47,472 bases of DNA from Bradyrhizobium cenepequi (GCF_020329485.1 NZ_JAGKJI010000052.1:1-47472), one strand, 5' to 3'; positions 1 through 8,410 are shown, counted from the first letter of the stretch. The notes: generated by a model from the letters alone, not told the origin. Numbers and translations are program-made.

Positions 1-8
1 CTGCCGCG

Positions 9-719
9 ATGGCCGGTTATGGACAGTTTTGCTCGATCGCGCGCGCCCATGAAGTCTTGGGTGGACGCTGGACGCTGCTTGTGGTGCGGGAACTGCTCTG
101 CGGGAGCCGACGCTTCAACGACATTCGCCGAGGCATTCCTCGCATCTCCAAAACCATGTTGTCGGAGAGGCTCCAGGAACTGATCGCTATCGGCGCAGTC
201 GAGCGCCACGATGGAAACTCGGGGCCGGAATATGAACTCACGGCGTCCGGGAAGGAGATCAGCTCCGTCGTCATGGCCTTGGGCACATGGGGTCAGCGTT
301 TCCTGCCGCGTCAGTCCGAGAAGGAAAATCTCGACGCGGAGCCGCTGTTCGTCGATATGCAGCGGCGCGTGCGGAGCGATGCGCTCCCCGCTCGACCGAT
401 CGTCGTTCGGTTCGAGATCGACGGTATGAAGCCCCGCTTTCTGCTGCTCAAAGCATCTGAAATATCTTTTTGTCTGGTGAACCCCGGGTTCCCCGAGCCA
501 TTGCTCGTGCGCGCAAAGCTACCAGTTCTAGTTGCGTGGTGGCGGGGGGACGTCAGCTTCATCGAAGCGAAACGGCTGGGGCTCGAGCTTTCTGGAAAGC
601 GCGATCTGGCCCGCGCGTTTCCGACATGGTTCGATCGGTATCTTTTCGCGGATGTATTGCCGGTCGACGCCAGTTCTCAGCCGCGCAGGCAGCCGACGAT
701 CGCTCAATCCGACTCGTAA
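9..719 (+). CDS. HxlR-family winged-helix transcriptional regulator
   Basis: A 236-residue protein whose first ~95 residues form an HxlR-type winged helix: an N-terminal Cys (CSIARAHEVLGGRWTLLVVRELL), a recognition region with RFNDIRRGIPRISKTMLSERLQEL, and a wing ending in YELTASGKE. HxlR proteins bind DNA as dimers and often respond to aldehydes, quinones or redox state through the N-terminal Cys; that role is inferred here. The ~140-residue C-terminal extension is longer than in minimal HxlR proteins and resembles the SCP2-like tail seen in larger members. The ATG lies only nine bases into the window, so a further upstream start cannot be excluded. The next genes are decayed, so no target is apparent. 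Confidence 0.8.
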   Translation: MAGYGQFCSIARAHEVLGGRWTLLVVRELLCGSRRFNDIRRGIPRISKTMLSERLQELIAIGAVERHDGNSGPEYELTASGKEISSVVMALGTWGQRFLPRQSEKENLDAEPLFVDMQRRVRSDALPARPIVVRFEIDGMKPRFLLLKASEISFCLVNPGFPEPLLVRAKLPVLVAWWRGDVSFIEAKRLGLELSGKRDLARAFPTWFDRYLFADVLPVDASSQPRRQPTIAQSDS

Positions 720-833
720 ACTAGGCCGTTCGGACGAAGGAGGTCTCGCCGATGCTCATCGACCACTCCGACTTCCGATCCGCGAGCCTTCAGTGGGCGA
801 AGGTCGAAGCGGCCGAGTTATCAGGAAGGTAAG

Positions 834-893
834 TTGGACAAGGCAGGAAAAGCGCGCGTCGTCGGCTTCAATCACGTCGCGCTCGAGGTAGAT
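834..893 (+). pseudogene. Truncated start of a VOC/glyoxalase-like gene
   Basis: A TTG codon at 834 is preceded by AGGAAGG at 822-828 and opens a frame reading LDKAGKARVVGFNHVALEV. GFNHVALEV is the usual first strand of vicinal-oxygen-chelate (glyoxalase/bleomycin-resistance) proteins, with the His being a metal ligand. Homology stops abruptly at about 890, where sequence of a PsiE-like gene on the other strand begins. Seen: start context and motif. Inferred: loss of the rest of the gene by rearrangement. An upstream mini-ORF at 752-832 (26 codons, with GGAGG in front) may be its leader or chance. The assignment rests on about 20 residues and is tentative. Confidence 0.4.
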
Positions 894-1109
894 AAACAGC
901 AGCAGAATATCGGAAAGATTGGCGTGGCCCTTGGCCAGCATCCCGATGAACGTTGCGACCGCAGACCAGACCGTCGTTGCGCCGATTGCAAACAGGGCCA
1001 ATAGATGGAAAGCGTCGACCAGGAGTTTTCCAACCGCATCGGAGATCTCCTTTATCTTGCGGTGGAGGTTGGCCGTCGACGTGGATAACGTGCGTGTTGC
1101 CTCTGGCAT
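885..1109 (-). pseudogene. Truncated PsiE-like membrane protein gene
   Basis: The ATG at 1109 has a good ribosome site (AAGGAG, seven bases upstream) and starts a protein reading through KIKEISDAVGKLLVDAFHLL, then a hydrophobic segment and SDILLLFIYLE. This is the N-terminal half of phosphate-starvation-inducible PsiE-family inner-membrane proteins, in which LLLFIYLE is normally followed by two or three more helices. Here the frame runs after FIYLE into unrelated sequence (to the stop at 756) with no further membrane segment. The break coincides with the VOC-like fragment on the opposite strand at a shared CTCGAG. I read it as a remnant made by a deletion or inversion junction. Confidence 0.55.
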
Positions 1110-1580
1110 CGGCTACTCCTTGGATCGGGCTCGCCCCGCGCTCGGGACTTCTCAGCTACGCACCCATGGTACCACTTCCCTAGCACGAGGGGCTCTGGTC
1201 GCAACCAAGTCCTTCAAAGAGCGCCAGGGGAGGTTTTCGGGATCGATGCACTGGAATTGTCGCGCACTTTCCTAGGGCGCCCAGACGGGGAATACGAACT
1301 GCTCTTTCGGAGTTGAGGTCTCCTTGTGGCCCATCGCGCCATTTAGCTGCGCTGCAAACTTCGGTCGCTATCGGTGCATAGCAGACTTCGTCATGTCGTC
1401 AGTCCGGCAGATTTATGGGGTTACGGGGGAGGGAAACGAAGCCTCACTCCTTCCGAAGATATCTCCGGCATGGTCGGCATCCTTTTTCCTTACGAAAAAA
1501 GGATGGGCGAGTTAAAATTCCACATTTAAGCTAGGGGCTGGCACCGGAGTGCGCCCCTTCGCTCGTCGCAGCGGCTGCTA
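1110..1580. other. Intergenic stretch without a supportable gene
   Basis: No open frame here has a convincing start context or recognisable product. The only structure noted is a hairpin at 1478-1505 with ten-base arms (CATCCTTTTT / AAAAAGGATG) around an eight-base loop; it is AT-rich compared with the surroundings and could act as a bidirectional terminator. The stretch looks like decayed accessory DNA between the truncated genes and the oxalate block. Confidence 0.5.
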
Positions 1581-2900
1581 TCAGGCTGTCGTAACGCTGC
1601 GCGTGGTCGCCTGCTCCGCCGCCGTCTCGTTGCCCAGGATGAAAGCGCGTCGCATCGGCTTGATCACGAACAGCGCCATCAGCGCCGCCGTCGCGTTGAG
1701 AGCTACTCCGATCACGAACACGGCGTGCCAGCCAAAATTCTTGGCGACGATGCTGGCGAGCGGCACCAAGAGCGAGGCGGTGCCTTTCGCCGTGTACAGC
1801 ATGCCGTTGTTGGTGGCGGCGTACTTCACACCGAAGGTGTCGCCGCTGGTGGCCGGAAACAGGCTGTAGATCTCGCCGAACACGCCGAAATAGACCGCGG
1901 TCGCGAGCACGAACACGATCGGGTGGGCGCCATAGGTCGAGAGCGTCAGCAGCATCACTGCCGCCGTGCCGAAGGCGATGAACATCGTGTACTCGCGGCC
2001 GATATTGTCGGAGATCCAGCCGAACATCGGCCGACCGAATCCGTCGAAGATGCGATCGAGCGAGATCGCAAACGTCAGCGCCGCCATCTGGATGCCGGCG
2101 AGCGAGACCGGCGTCTTGGCGATCTGGAAGTCATCGGCGATCGGCGCGATCTGCGCGGCGGTCATCAGGCCGCCGGCGGCGACCATCACGAACACCAGAT
2201 ACATCACCCAGAAGATCGGGCTGCGCAGCACCTGCGGCGGCGTGAAATCAATCCTGGTCTGCGGCAGGTTGAGCTGCTTCTTGCTTGCAGGCACCGCGAC
2301 CGAGGGCGGACGGATGAAGAAGGCGAGCACGAACACGATCAGGCCTTGCCCGACGCCAAAGTCGAAGAAGGCTGTCTGGTAGCCGCTAGCGGCGATCATG
2401 CTCGCGATCGGCACCACGGTGATGGCCGCACCCGCACCGAAGCCGGCGGCGGTCGCGCCAGCAGCGAGTCCCCGACGATCGGGAAACCATTTCAGCGCGT
2501 TGCCGACGCAGGTGCCGTAGACCGCGCCGGCGCCCATGCCGCCGATCACGGCGGCGGTATAAAGCAGCACCAGCGAATCCGCGTAGGAATTGAGGACCCA
2601 GGACAGTGCGATCATCACACCGCCGAACATGATGACCATGCTCGGTCCGTATCTGTCGACGAACCAGGCTTCGACCGGGACGAGCCAGGTCTCGGTCACC
2701 ACGAAGATCGTGAAGGCGAGCTGGATGCCTGCACGGCCCCAGTGGTGCTTCGCGTCGATCGGATCGACGAACAGCGTCCAGCCATATTGCAGGTTGGCGA
2801 TCATCGCCATGCAGGCGATGCCCATGACGAGCTGAAGCCAGCGGAAGCTGTTGGATGAAGGTGCTGAGGGTGCGGTGGCAGCGTTGCTTAAAGCCATCAA
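1581..2900 (-). CDS. oxlT: OxlT-type oxalate/formate MFS antiporter, copy 1
   Basis: A 439-residue major facilitator with about twelve membrane segments. Family marks of the oxalate:formate antiporter group are QYGWTLFVDPI in the first helix, ETWLVPVEAWFVDRYGP, GTCVGNALKWFPDRRGLAAG in the middle, and the late-helix stretch LLYTAKGTASLLVPL. The Lys in YTAKG and an Arg in DRIFDGFGRP match the charged residues known to bind oxalate in Oxalobacter OxlT (family knowledge; alignment by eye). It would exchange external oxalate for formate across the inner membrane. Two ATGs in a row (2900 and 2897) are possible starts. A GntR-type palindrome lies 80 bases upstream. It is paralogous to the next gene and tail-adjacent to decayed DNA. 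Confidence 0.85.
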   Translation of the reverse strand: MMALSNAATAPSAPSSNSFRWLQLVMGIACMAMIANLQYGWTLFVDPIDAKHHWGRAGIQLAFTIFVVTETWLVPVEAWFVDRYGPSMVIMFGGVMIALSWVLNSYADSLVLLYTAAVIGGMGAGAVYGTCVGNALKWFPDRRGLAAGATAAGFGAGAAITVVPIASMIAASGYQTAFFDFGVGQGLIVFVLAFFIRPPSVAVPASKKQLNLPQTRIDFTPPQVLRSPIFWVMYLVFVMVAAGGLMTAAQIAPIADDFQIAKTPVSLAGIQMAALTFAISLDRIFDGFGRPMFGWISDNIGREYTMFIAFGTAAVMLLTLSTYGAHPIVFVLATAVYFGVFGEIYSLFPATSGDTFGVKYAATNNGMLYTAKGTASLLVPLASIVAKNFGWHAVFVIGVALNATAALMALFVIKPMRRAFILGNETAAEQATTRSVTTA

Positions 2901-2980
2901 GTCCTCCCGAGCGCGTGCCTGCGGTTGCGACCTTCTGCCGCGAGTTTGTGACTTATCGTCGCAAGCACTCGGTAGATAGT

Positions 2981-2997
2981 TGGTATACTATATCCCA
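2981..2997. promoter_or_regulatory. Putative GntR operator upstream of oxlT copy 1
   Basis: The sequence TGGTATACTATATCCCA fits TGGYAT-N5-ATRCCA with one mismatch. It ends 80 bases before the oxlT start and belongs to a set of seven such sites within the oxalate block. The cognate protein is most likely the GntR regulator at 12084-12815 (inference). Confidence 0.6.
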
Positions 2998-3086
2998 CAT
3001 TGCAAGCCAATCTTGTGCTGCGGTGCGGTACGTTGCCCCGCGGCAGCCCGGCAGTCACGCCATTTCGGAAAATCGGAAAGCGCAGC

Positions 3087-3118
3087 AAAAAAGCGCCCGG
3101 CTGGTGAGCCGGGCGCTT
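3087..3118 (-). terminator. Rho-independent terminator after oxlT copy 2
   Basis: Read on the minus strand this is a perfect 12-base-pair stem (AAGCGCCCGGCT / AGCCGGGCGCTT) with a four-base loop, followed by a run of six T. It lies 24 bases beyond the stop of the second oxlT gene and separates it from the promoter region of the first copy. Confidence 0.85.
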
Positions 3119-3141
3119 CATGACCTGCTGCGTAGCGCGAT

Positions 3142-4431
3142 CTAGATCGCGCTCGATTTCTCCACCACGACCTTCCGCCACGGCTTCAGCATGAAGATGG
3201 CGAGCAGCGATGCCAGGATGTTGGCGCCCGCGGCGATGAGGAAGACATTGTCCCAATTGCCTGCGGTCTGCTGCACATAGTTCGCAACCGGCACCAGCAG
3301 CGCGGCCGTGCCCTTGGCGGTGTAGAGCAGACCGGCATTGGTGGTCGCGAATTTCGCGCCGAAGGTATCGGTACAGGTGGAGGGGAACAGCGAGTAAATC
3401 TCACCCCACGCGAAGAACACGAAGCCCGACAGGATCACGAACCAGATCGGATCGTGGCCGAACATGTAGAGTGCCCAGATGCCGACGCCCTCCATGCCGA
3501 AGGCGATGAACATCGTGTTCTCGCGGCCGATCATGTCGGAGATCCAGCCGAAGAACGGGCGCGTCAGGCCGTTGAGAACACGGTCGATGGTCGCGGCGAA
3601 GGTCACGGCGGTCATCGTCACGCCGATCAGGGTCACGGCGACACTGTCGATCTTCCAGTCCACGGCGATCGGCTTCAGGTTCGCCGTCACCATCAGGCCG
3701 CCAGCGCCGACGATCACGAACATGAAGTACATCAGCCAGAAAATAGGCTGCCGCAGCACTTCCGTAGGCTGATAGTTGCGCCGGCTCTGAACCAGGTTGG
3801 GGTTCTGGGCGACCATCGGCACCTGTCCGGCCTTCGGGGCGAGAAGGAAGAAGGAGAGCAGCACGATGATGATGCCCTGGCCGAGACCGAAATAGAGGAA
3901 GGTGGTCTGGAAGCCAGAGTCCTTGATCATGGCCTGGATCGGCGCGACCGTCAGGGCCGAGCCTGCGCCGAAGCCGGCCGCGGTGATGCCGGCCGCGAGA
4001 CCGCGCTTGTCGGGAAACCATTTCAGCGCGTTGCCGACGCAGGTGCCGTACACGCCGCCGGCGCCGATGCCTGCGATGATCATGCCGAGATAGTAGCCGT
4101 TGAGCGAGGTCGCCTGGGCGTTGATGGCCCAGCCGATGGCGCAGAGAATGCCGCCGATGAGAACCACGAGGCGCGGGCCGTATTTGTCGACGAACCAGCC
4201 TTCAATCGGCACCAGCCATGTCTCGAACAGGACGAACAGGGTGAATGCCCACTGGATCGAGGCGCGATCCCAACCGAATTTCTTCTGGATATCGGGGACG
4301 AAGAACGTCCAACCGTATTGGTAATTGGCGATCATCACCATGGCCGCGACGCCGATCGCCAGCTGTGTCCAGCGAAAGGTGTCGCTGACACGGGCGGCGG
4401 ACGGGGCCGTAGCCTGCACCATCTCTGTCAT
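3142..4431 (-). CDS. oxlT: OxlT-type oxalate/formate MFS antiporter, copy 2
   Basis: A 429-residue MFS transporter (a longer start at 4443 is possible; the ATG at 4431 gives MTEMVQATAPSAARV, similar in length to copy 1). It shares nearly the same landmarks as copy 1: QYGWTFFVPDI, ETWLVPIEGWFVDKYGP, YGTCVGNALKWFPDKRGLAAG, DRVLNGLTRPFFGW and LLYTAKGTAALLVPV, including the putative substrate-binding Arg and Lys. The two copies are adjacent, same strand, each with its own operator and promoter region, and a terminator separates them. They may differ in affinity or exchange partner (for example oxalate/formate against another small dicarboxylate); this cannot be decided from sequence. Confidence 0.85.
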   Translation of the reverse strand: MTEMVQATAPSAARVSDTFRWTQLAIGVAAMVMIANYQYGWTFFVPDIQKKFGWDRASIQWAFTLFVLFETWLVPIEGWFVDKYGPRLVVLIGGILCAIGWAINAQATSLNGYYLGMIIAGIGAGGVYGTCVGNALKWFPDKRGLAAGITAAGFGAGSALTVAPIQAMIKDSGFQTTFLYFGLGQGIIIVLLSFFLLAPKAGQVPMVAQNPNLVQSRRNYQPTEVLRQPIFWLMYFMFVIVGAGGLMVTANLKPIAVDWKIDSVAVTLIGVTMTAVTFAATIDRVLNGLTRPFFGWISDMIGRENTMFIAFGMEGVGIWALYMFGHDPIWFVILSGFVFFAWGEIYSLFPSTCTDTFGAKFATTNAGLLYTAKGTAALLVPVANYVQQTAGNWDNVFLIAAGANILASLLAIFMLKPWRKVVVEKSSAI

Positions 4432-4489
4432 AGGTCCTCCCAAGGCGCGCCTCTGTTATCTTATGTCCCGAACGCGCGCGCGGGCATCT

Positions 4490-4506
4490 TGGTATCTAAT
4501 ATGCCA
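4490..4506. promoter_or_regulatory. Putative GntR operator upstream of oxlT copy 2
   Basis: TGGTATCTAATATGCCA matches TGGYAT-N5-ATRCCA at all twelve arm positions. It ends 58 bases before the ATG at 4431, the same distance as the sites in front of the 45-residue protein gene (59) and the gntR gene (58). Confidence 0.65.
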
Positions 4507-4888
4507 ACATTCAAGCGCTCGCGTGCCCCGCGCGCAAATGTCGCAGGAGGGTGTCGAGTACGCAGTCTGAGGAGCTTAGTTCAACTCAAAGAGGATCGCC
4601 TCAAGCATAAGGCCGTGATCCACAGCGCAATTTCGATTGGGCGTGAAACGATTGGATTCATGAAAGAATCAGCGTCGGTAAGCTGAGGGGCACCTTTTGA
4701 AAAGCGAGTCCGGGCATCCATATCGGAGCGGTCGGTTGGGGAGGCCGCGCGCGACGAACTGGAGAGCAAGAGGCGCGATAGCGACGATCAGGCAGTCGTT
4801 TTGACCGTTGGTATTTTATATCCCAGCATCTAGGCGATTCCGGACTCCAGCATATCCTCGCGGATCGCGTCCTGCCGCTGCAAGCGCG
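4507..4888. other. Intergenic region between oxlT copy 2 and tctA
   Basis: About 380 bases with no recognisable protein gene. A minus-strand frame from a TTG at 4769 to 4581 (62 codons) begins 40 bases downstream of the second operator in this region, but its start context is weak and its product unrecognised. The region probably carries the long promoter of oxlT copy 2, and possibly a small RNA or peptide. Confidence 0.4.
4809..4825. promoter_or_regulatory. Putative GntR operator, distal site
   Basis: TGGTATTTTATATCCCA fits TGGYAT-N5-ATRCCA with one mismatch, and has the same ATCCCA right arm as the site at 2981. It is 377 bases from the oxlT start on one side and 63 bases beyond the tctA stop on the other, so its target is unclear: either a looping partner of the site at 4490 or the promoter of an unrecognised short transcript. 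Confidence 0.5.
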
Positions 4889-6388
4889 TCAGGCGACCGC
4901 TGTTCGCAGCCGGCTATAACCTTCCTGAATCGCGGACCAGAACAGGGCAACTAGCCCCAGGACCATGATGGTGCTGACCAGCCCATTCGAGAAGAACACG
5001 CTCAGCGAACCCTGTGAGCCGAGCAGCGATTGCCGGAATGCCTCCTCGGCCTTGTCACCGAGCACAATGGCCAGCACCAAAGGGGCGAGAGGATAGTTGC
5101 ACTTCTTGAGCAGATAGCCGAGCACGCCGAAGACCAGCATCAGCATCACGTCGAATGTGCTGTTGTGAACCGAGTAGGCGCCGATCGCGCAGAGCACCAG
5201 AATAAGCGGCGCGATAATGCTGAACGGCACGCGAAGTATCGCGGCGAATATCGGCACGCAGGTGAGCACGACGAGGAGACCGGCGAGATTGCCGAGATAC
5301 ATCGAGGCGATCAGACCCCAGACGAATTCCTTTTGCTCGACAAACAGCATCGGGCCGGGCTGCAGGCCCCAGATCAACAGGCCGCCGAGAAGAACGGCGG
5401 CCGTCGGAGAGCCGGGCACGCCGAGCGACAACATCGGCAGCAATGCCGAGGTACCGGCGGCATGCGCTGCCGTCTCCGGTGCGATCACGCCTTCGATTTC
5501 TCCCTTGCCGAAATTCTTGCCATTCCTCGCGAGCCGCTTGGCGATGCCGTAACTCATGAAGGATGCCGGCGTTGCTCCGGCCGGCGTGACGCCCATCCAG
5601 CACCCGATCAGGCAAGAGCGCAATGAGGTGACCCAGTATGAGGGTAGTTCTTTCCAGGTTTGCAGCACGACGCGCAGGTTGATCTTCGCGTTGCCGCCGC
5701 GGAAGCTCAATCCTTCCTCCATGGTCAGGAGAATCTCGCCGATACCGAAAAGACCGATCACGGCGATGAGAAAGTCGAAGCCGTTGAGCAATTCGGTGAT
5801 CCCGAACGTCAATCGCAACTGCCCCGTGATTGAATCGAGTCCGACCGCTGCGAGCGCGAAGCCAATCATCATCGCGGCAATTGTCTTGAAGGGAGGCTCC
5901 TTGCTCAGGCCGACGAAGCTGCAAAACGCGAGAAAGTACACCGCGAATTTTTCCGCGGGGCCAAATCGCAACGCGAAGCTTGCGACCAGTGGCGCAACCA
6001 GCGTGATCATGGCGACGGCGAACAGCGCACCGACGAACGAGGAGGTGAATGCTGCCGTCAACGCTTCGCCAGGCTTGCCCTGCTGCGCCATCGGATAGCC
6101 GTCGAAAGTCGTCGCTACCGACCAGGGTTCACCCGGTATGTTGAACAGGATCGAGGTGATCGCGCCGCCGAACAATGCGCCCCAGTAGATGCAGGACAGC
6201 ATGATGATCGCCGATGTCGGCGGCATGCTGAAGGTCAGCGGCAAAAGGATCGCAACGCCGTTGGCGCCGCCGAGCCCGGGAAGCACGCCAATGATGACCC
6301 CGAGCATGATGCCCACGACCATCAGCATCATGTTGTAGGGCTGCAGGGCGACGGCGAAGCCGTGAAAAAGATTGGCGAGTTCTTCCAT
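4889..6388 (-). CDS. tctA: TctA-type large membrane subunit, tripartite tricarboxylate transporter
   Basis: A 499-residue, highly hydrophobic protein of the TctA family. It shows the conserved opening GIMLGVIIGVLPGLGGANGVAILLPLTF, then IYWGALFGGAITSILFNIPGEPWSVATTFDGYPMAQQGKPGEAL, and a second copy of the pattern around ETAAHAAGTSALLPMLSLGVPGSPTAAVLLGGLLIWGLQPGP. It forms the transport pore of a secondary uptake system that works with a periplasmic binding protein (TctC) and a small subunit (TctB). It is the last gene of a tctC-tctB-tctA operon, 30 bases after tctB. The substrate is not shown by sequence; placement inside the oxalate block suggests oxalate or a related carboxylate. Confidence 0.9.
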   Translation of the reverse strand: MEELANLFHGFAVALQPYNMMLMVVGIMLGVIIGVLPGLGGANGVAILLPLTFSMPPTSAIIMLSCIYWGALFGGAITSILFNIPGEPWSVATTFDGYPMAQQGKPGEALTAAFTSSFVGALFAVAMITLVAPLVASFALRFGPAEKFAVYFLAFCSFVGLSKEPPFKTIAAMMIGFALAAVGLDSITGQLRLTFGITELLNGFDFLIAVIGLFGIGEILLTMEEGLSFRGGNAKINLRVVLQTWKELPSYWVTSLRSCLIGCWMGVTPAGATPASFMSYGIAKRLARNGKNFGKGEIEGVIAPETAAHAAGTSALLPMLSLGVPGSPTAAVLLGGLLIWGLQPGPMLFVEQKEFVWGLIASMYLGNLAGLLVVLTCVPIFAAILRVPFSIIAPLILVLCAIGAYSVHNSTFDVMLMLVFGVLGYLLKKCNYPLAPLVLAIVLGDKAEEAFRQSLLGSQGSLSVFFSNGLVSTIMVLGLVALFWSAIQEGYSRLRTAVA

Positions 6389-6418
6389 TTCGATACGTCC
6401 TGCAGCAGCGAACCGGCT

Positions 6419-6916
6419 CTATAGGCCGAGCCATTCCTCGATAGGGCCTTTGGGAAGGGGAACCAGGAACCAGCGTTCGAAGACAAGGTAGGTGATGATC
6501 GGCATGCCAAGTGCCACGGCAATGGTCGGGAGCCATCGGTACCCGCCAAGCCACCGCATGAACCAGCCGATGAAAATGATCGAGGCGACGTAGAGCCCGA
6601 CGAAGGGCATCGAACCGACATAGATTGCGGTGGGCACAACGACGCTCATCACCTGGCGAAGTTGTCCCCACTCCGCGAATAATCGGTCGTCAGTTTCGCG
6701 CAGCGCGCTCCAGAGATTGATGGCGCTCGCAGCGACGATGGAGACGCCAATATAGAAGGGGAAGAAGCCCGCACGCGGCCCTTCCGCGCCCCAATTGATG
6801 CCGGCCTTCAAACTGCCGATGATCACGATGATGCCGAAGGCTGCAATCAGCAGCGCGACACCGGTTTCCACTGCCTTGTGTGCCGGGCCGGCAGCATCTG
6901 ATCTACGCGCAGTCAT
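6419..6916 (-). CDS. tctB: TctB-type small membrane subunit, tripartite tricarboxylate transporter
   Basis: A 165-residue protein with four predicted membrane segments and the typical TctB arrangement: VETGVALLIAAFGIIVIIGSLKAG, a loop with GAEGPRAGFFPFYIG, then further helices ending in YLVFERWFLVPLPKGP. TctB proteins are poorly conserved and assist TctA. It sits between tctC (80 bases upstream) and tctA (30 bases downstream) on the same strand. RBS and start are ordinary. The GFFPFYIG motif is the strongest family mark. Confidence 0.85.
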   Translation of the reverse strand: MTARRSDAAGPAHKAVETGVALLIAAFGIIVIIGSLKAGINWGAEGPRAGFFPFYIGVSIVAASAINLWSALRETDDRLFAEWGQLRQVMSVVVPTAIYVGSMPFVGLYVASIIFIGWFMRWLGGYRWLPTIAVALGMPIITYLVFERWFLVPLPKGPIEEWLGL

Positions 6917-6996
6917 AGGGCCTCCAGGCTAATCGTAATCGCGTGACGCGAAATCGCGGGATGCAGGCTCGTCCGAGCCTGGTTGATCTCGCCGGA

Positions 6997-8004
6997 TCAA
7001 TTGCCCGGGGAGAGGAAACCGGCCTCCTTCATCAAGACCTCGTGGCGCTTCTGCTCCGTCTCGAGCCACTTGGTGTAGTCGGCTCCGGTCAGGAAGCTGG
7101 TGTTGAATGCGCCGCTCTTCATGAAATCCTGCCACTCGGGCGTGGCGCGCACCTTCGTGAATAGGTCGACATAGTATTCCACCTGATCCTTGGTGGCTCT
7201 CGGAGACATGAAGATGCCGCGCAGCATCAGATATTCCATATCGAGGCCCTGCGATTTGCAGGTCGGAATATCGTGCCAGCTCTTGCCGTCGGCGATCGCC
7301 TCGTTATAGGCCATCGGCTGGGCGTCGAAGACGCAGAGCGGACGGAGTTTGCCGCCGCGCCACTGGGCGACTGCTTCGATCGGATTGTTCACGGTTGAAT
7401 CGATGTGGTTGCCGACCAGTTGAACGGCGACTTCGCCACCGCCCTTGTAGGGAATGTAGGTGAACTTGGTATCGACCGCCTTCTCAATGCCCACTGTGAT
7501 GATCTGATCTTCCTGCTTCGAGCCGGTGCCTCCCATTTTGAACGTACCGGGCGCCGCCTTCTTTGCCGCGTCAACGTAGTCCTTGACGCTGTTGTACGGC
7601 TTCTCGGCATTCACCCAGAGCACGAATTCATCGAGCGCCAGCATTGCGACGGGAGTCAGATCCTTCCAGTTGAAGGGAATGCCCGTTGCCAGTGGTGTCG
7701 TGAAAAGGTTCGACAGGGTGATGATGATCTTGTGGGGATTGTTGGAGGACGCCTTCACATCGAGAAAGCCTTCACCGCCCGCGCCGCCAGCCTTGTTGAT
7801 GACGACCATCGGCTGTTTCATCAGATTGTGCTTGGTGACGATGCCCTGGATCGTGCGCGCCATCTGGTCCGCACCGCCGCCTGTGCCGGCGGGTACGATA
7901 AACTCGACCGGACGAACCGGCTCCCAGGCGGCTGAGGTTTGGGTGCCGCTTGCGCACAACGCTGCGACGGCCACCAATGCAACGTGCAGAATGGAATGCT
8001 TCAT
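6997..8004 (-). CDS. tctC: TctC/Bug-type periplasmic solute-binding protein
   Basis: The chosen ATG at 8004 follows GGGAGGA and gives 335 residues beginning with a signal peptide (MKHSILHVALVAVAALCASGTQTSAA). The mature protein shows the Bug/TctC features: RPVEFIVPAGTGGGADQMARTIQ near the start, VINKAGGAGGEGFLDVKA, and YIPYKGGGEVAVQLVGNHID. Bug proteins hold carboxylates in a Venus-flytrap cleft through two water molecules and pass them to TctAB. It heads the tctCBA operon. The ORF could extend to 8061, but that would destroy the signal peptide. A perfect-armed GntR-like palindrome lies 306 bases upstream. Confidence 0.9.
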   Translation of the reverse strand: MKHSILHVALVAVAALCASGTQTSAAWEPVRPVEFIVPAGTGGGADQMARTIQGIVTKHNLMKQPMVVINKAGGAGGEGFLDVKASSNNPHKIIITLSNLFTTPLATGIPFNWKDLTPVAMLALDEFVLWVNAEKPYNSVKDYVDAAKKAAPGTFKMGGTGSKQEDQIITVGIEKAVDTKFTYIPYKGGGEVAVQLVGNHIDSTVNNPIEAVAQWRGGKLRPLCVFDAQPMAYNEAIADGKSWHDIPTCKSQGLDMEYLMLRGIFMSPRATKDQVEYYVDLFTKVRATPEWQDFMKSGAFNTSFLTGADYTKWLETEQKRHEVLMKEAGFLSPGN

Positions 8005-8310
8005 CTGGTATCCTCCCTGTCGAACTTTTGAACGCGCCGTTCTTTGTCGGCTTGCGATCAACCCATCCCGATCACGTGCTTCGGGTCATACGGCACCTTT
8101 CATGTGATCGATCACCCGTTGCTATCGTGTCGCCGATTGGAACTGTATGAGGGCTGCTCAAGCGCCGCATCCGCTTCTTTCGAACAATGCTCGATCTTCG
8201 AGAGGAACCATGGGAAGGATCGAGCATCCTCCGGCCTCTCGCGCCGGACTGACCGCCCCCACGGTGCACCGGCGTTTGCGCGGTGGCTGTCGACTAGCGT
8301 TGCTACTCTA
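8005..8310. other. Long leader region upstream of tctC
   Basis: About 300 bases between the tctC start and the operator at 8311. No frame on either strand has a persuasive ribosome site or recognisable product. The distance suggests a long 5' leader, or a promoter nearer to tctC that I cannot identify. Confidence 0.35.
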
Positions 8311-8327
8311 AGGTATGCGACATACCA
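8311..8327. promoter_or_regulatory. Putative GntR operator upstream of tctC
   Basis: AGGTATGCGACATACCA fits TGGYAT-N5-ATRCCA with one mismatch at the first base, and contains a perfect inner palindrome GGTATG-CGA-CATACC (8312-8326). It places tctCBA in the same putative regulon as frc and oxc. Confidence 0.6.
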
Positions 8328-8410
8328 GCTTGCAAACAATCGGCGTGGTGGACCACCGTCCGAGCCACTTTGTCGCAGATGGTCTGATCGTCAGCGGTCA
8401 GTCGGGACGA

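Noticed and set aside
1725..2858. Long plus-strand open frame opposite the first oxlT gene
   Set aside because: Antisense shadow of the MFS gene: His/Arg/Asp-rich product, no ribosome site, no family features.
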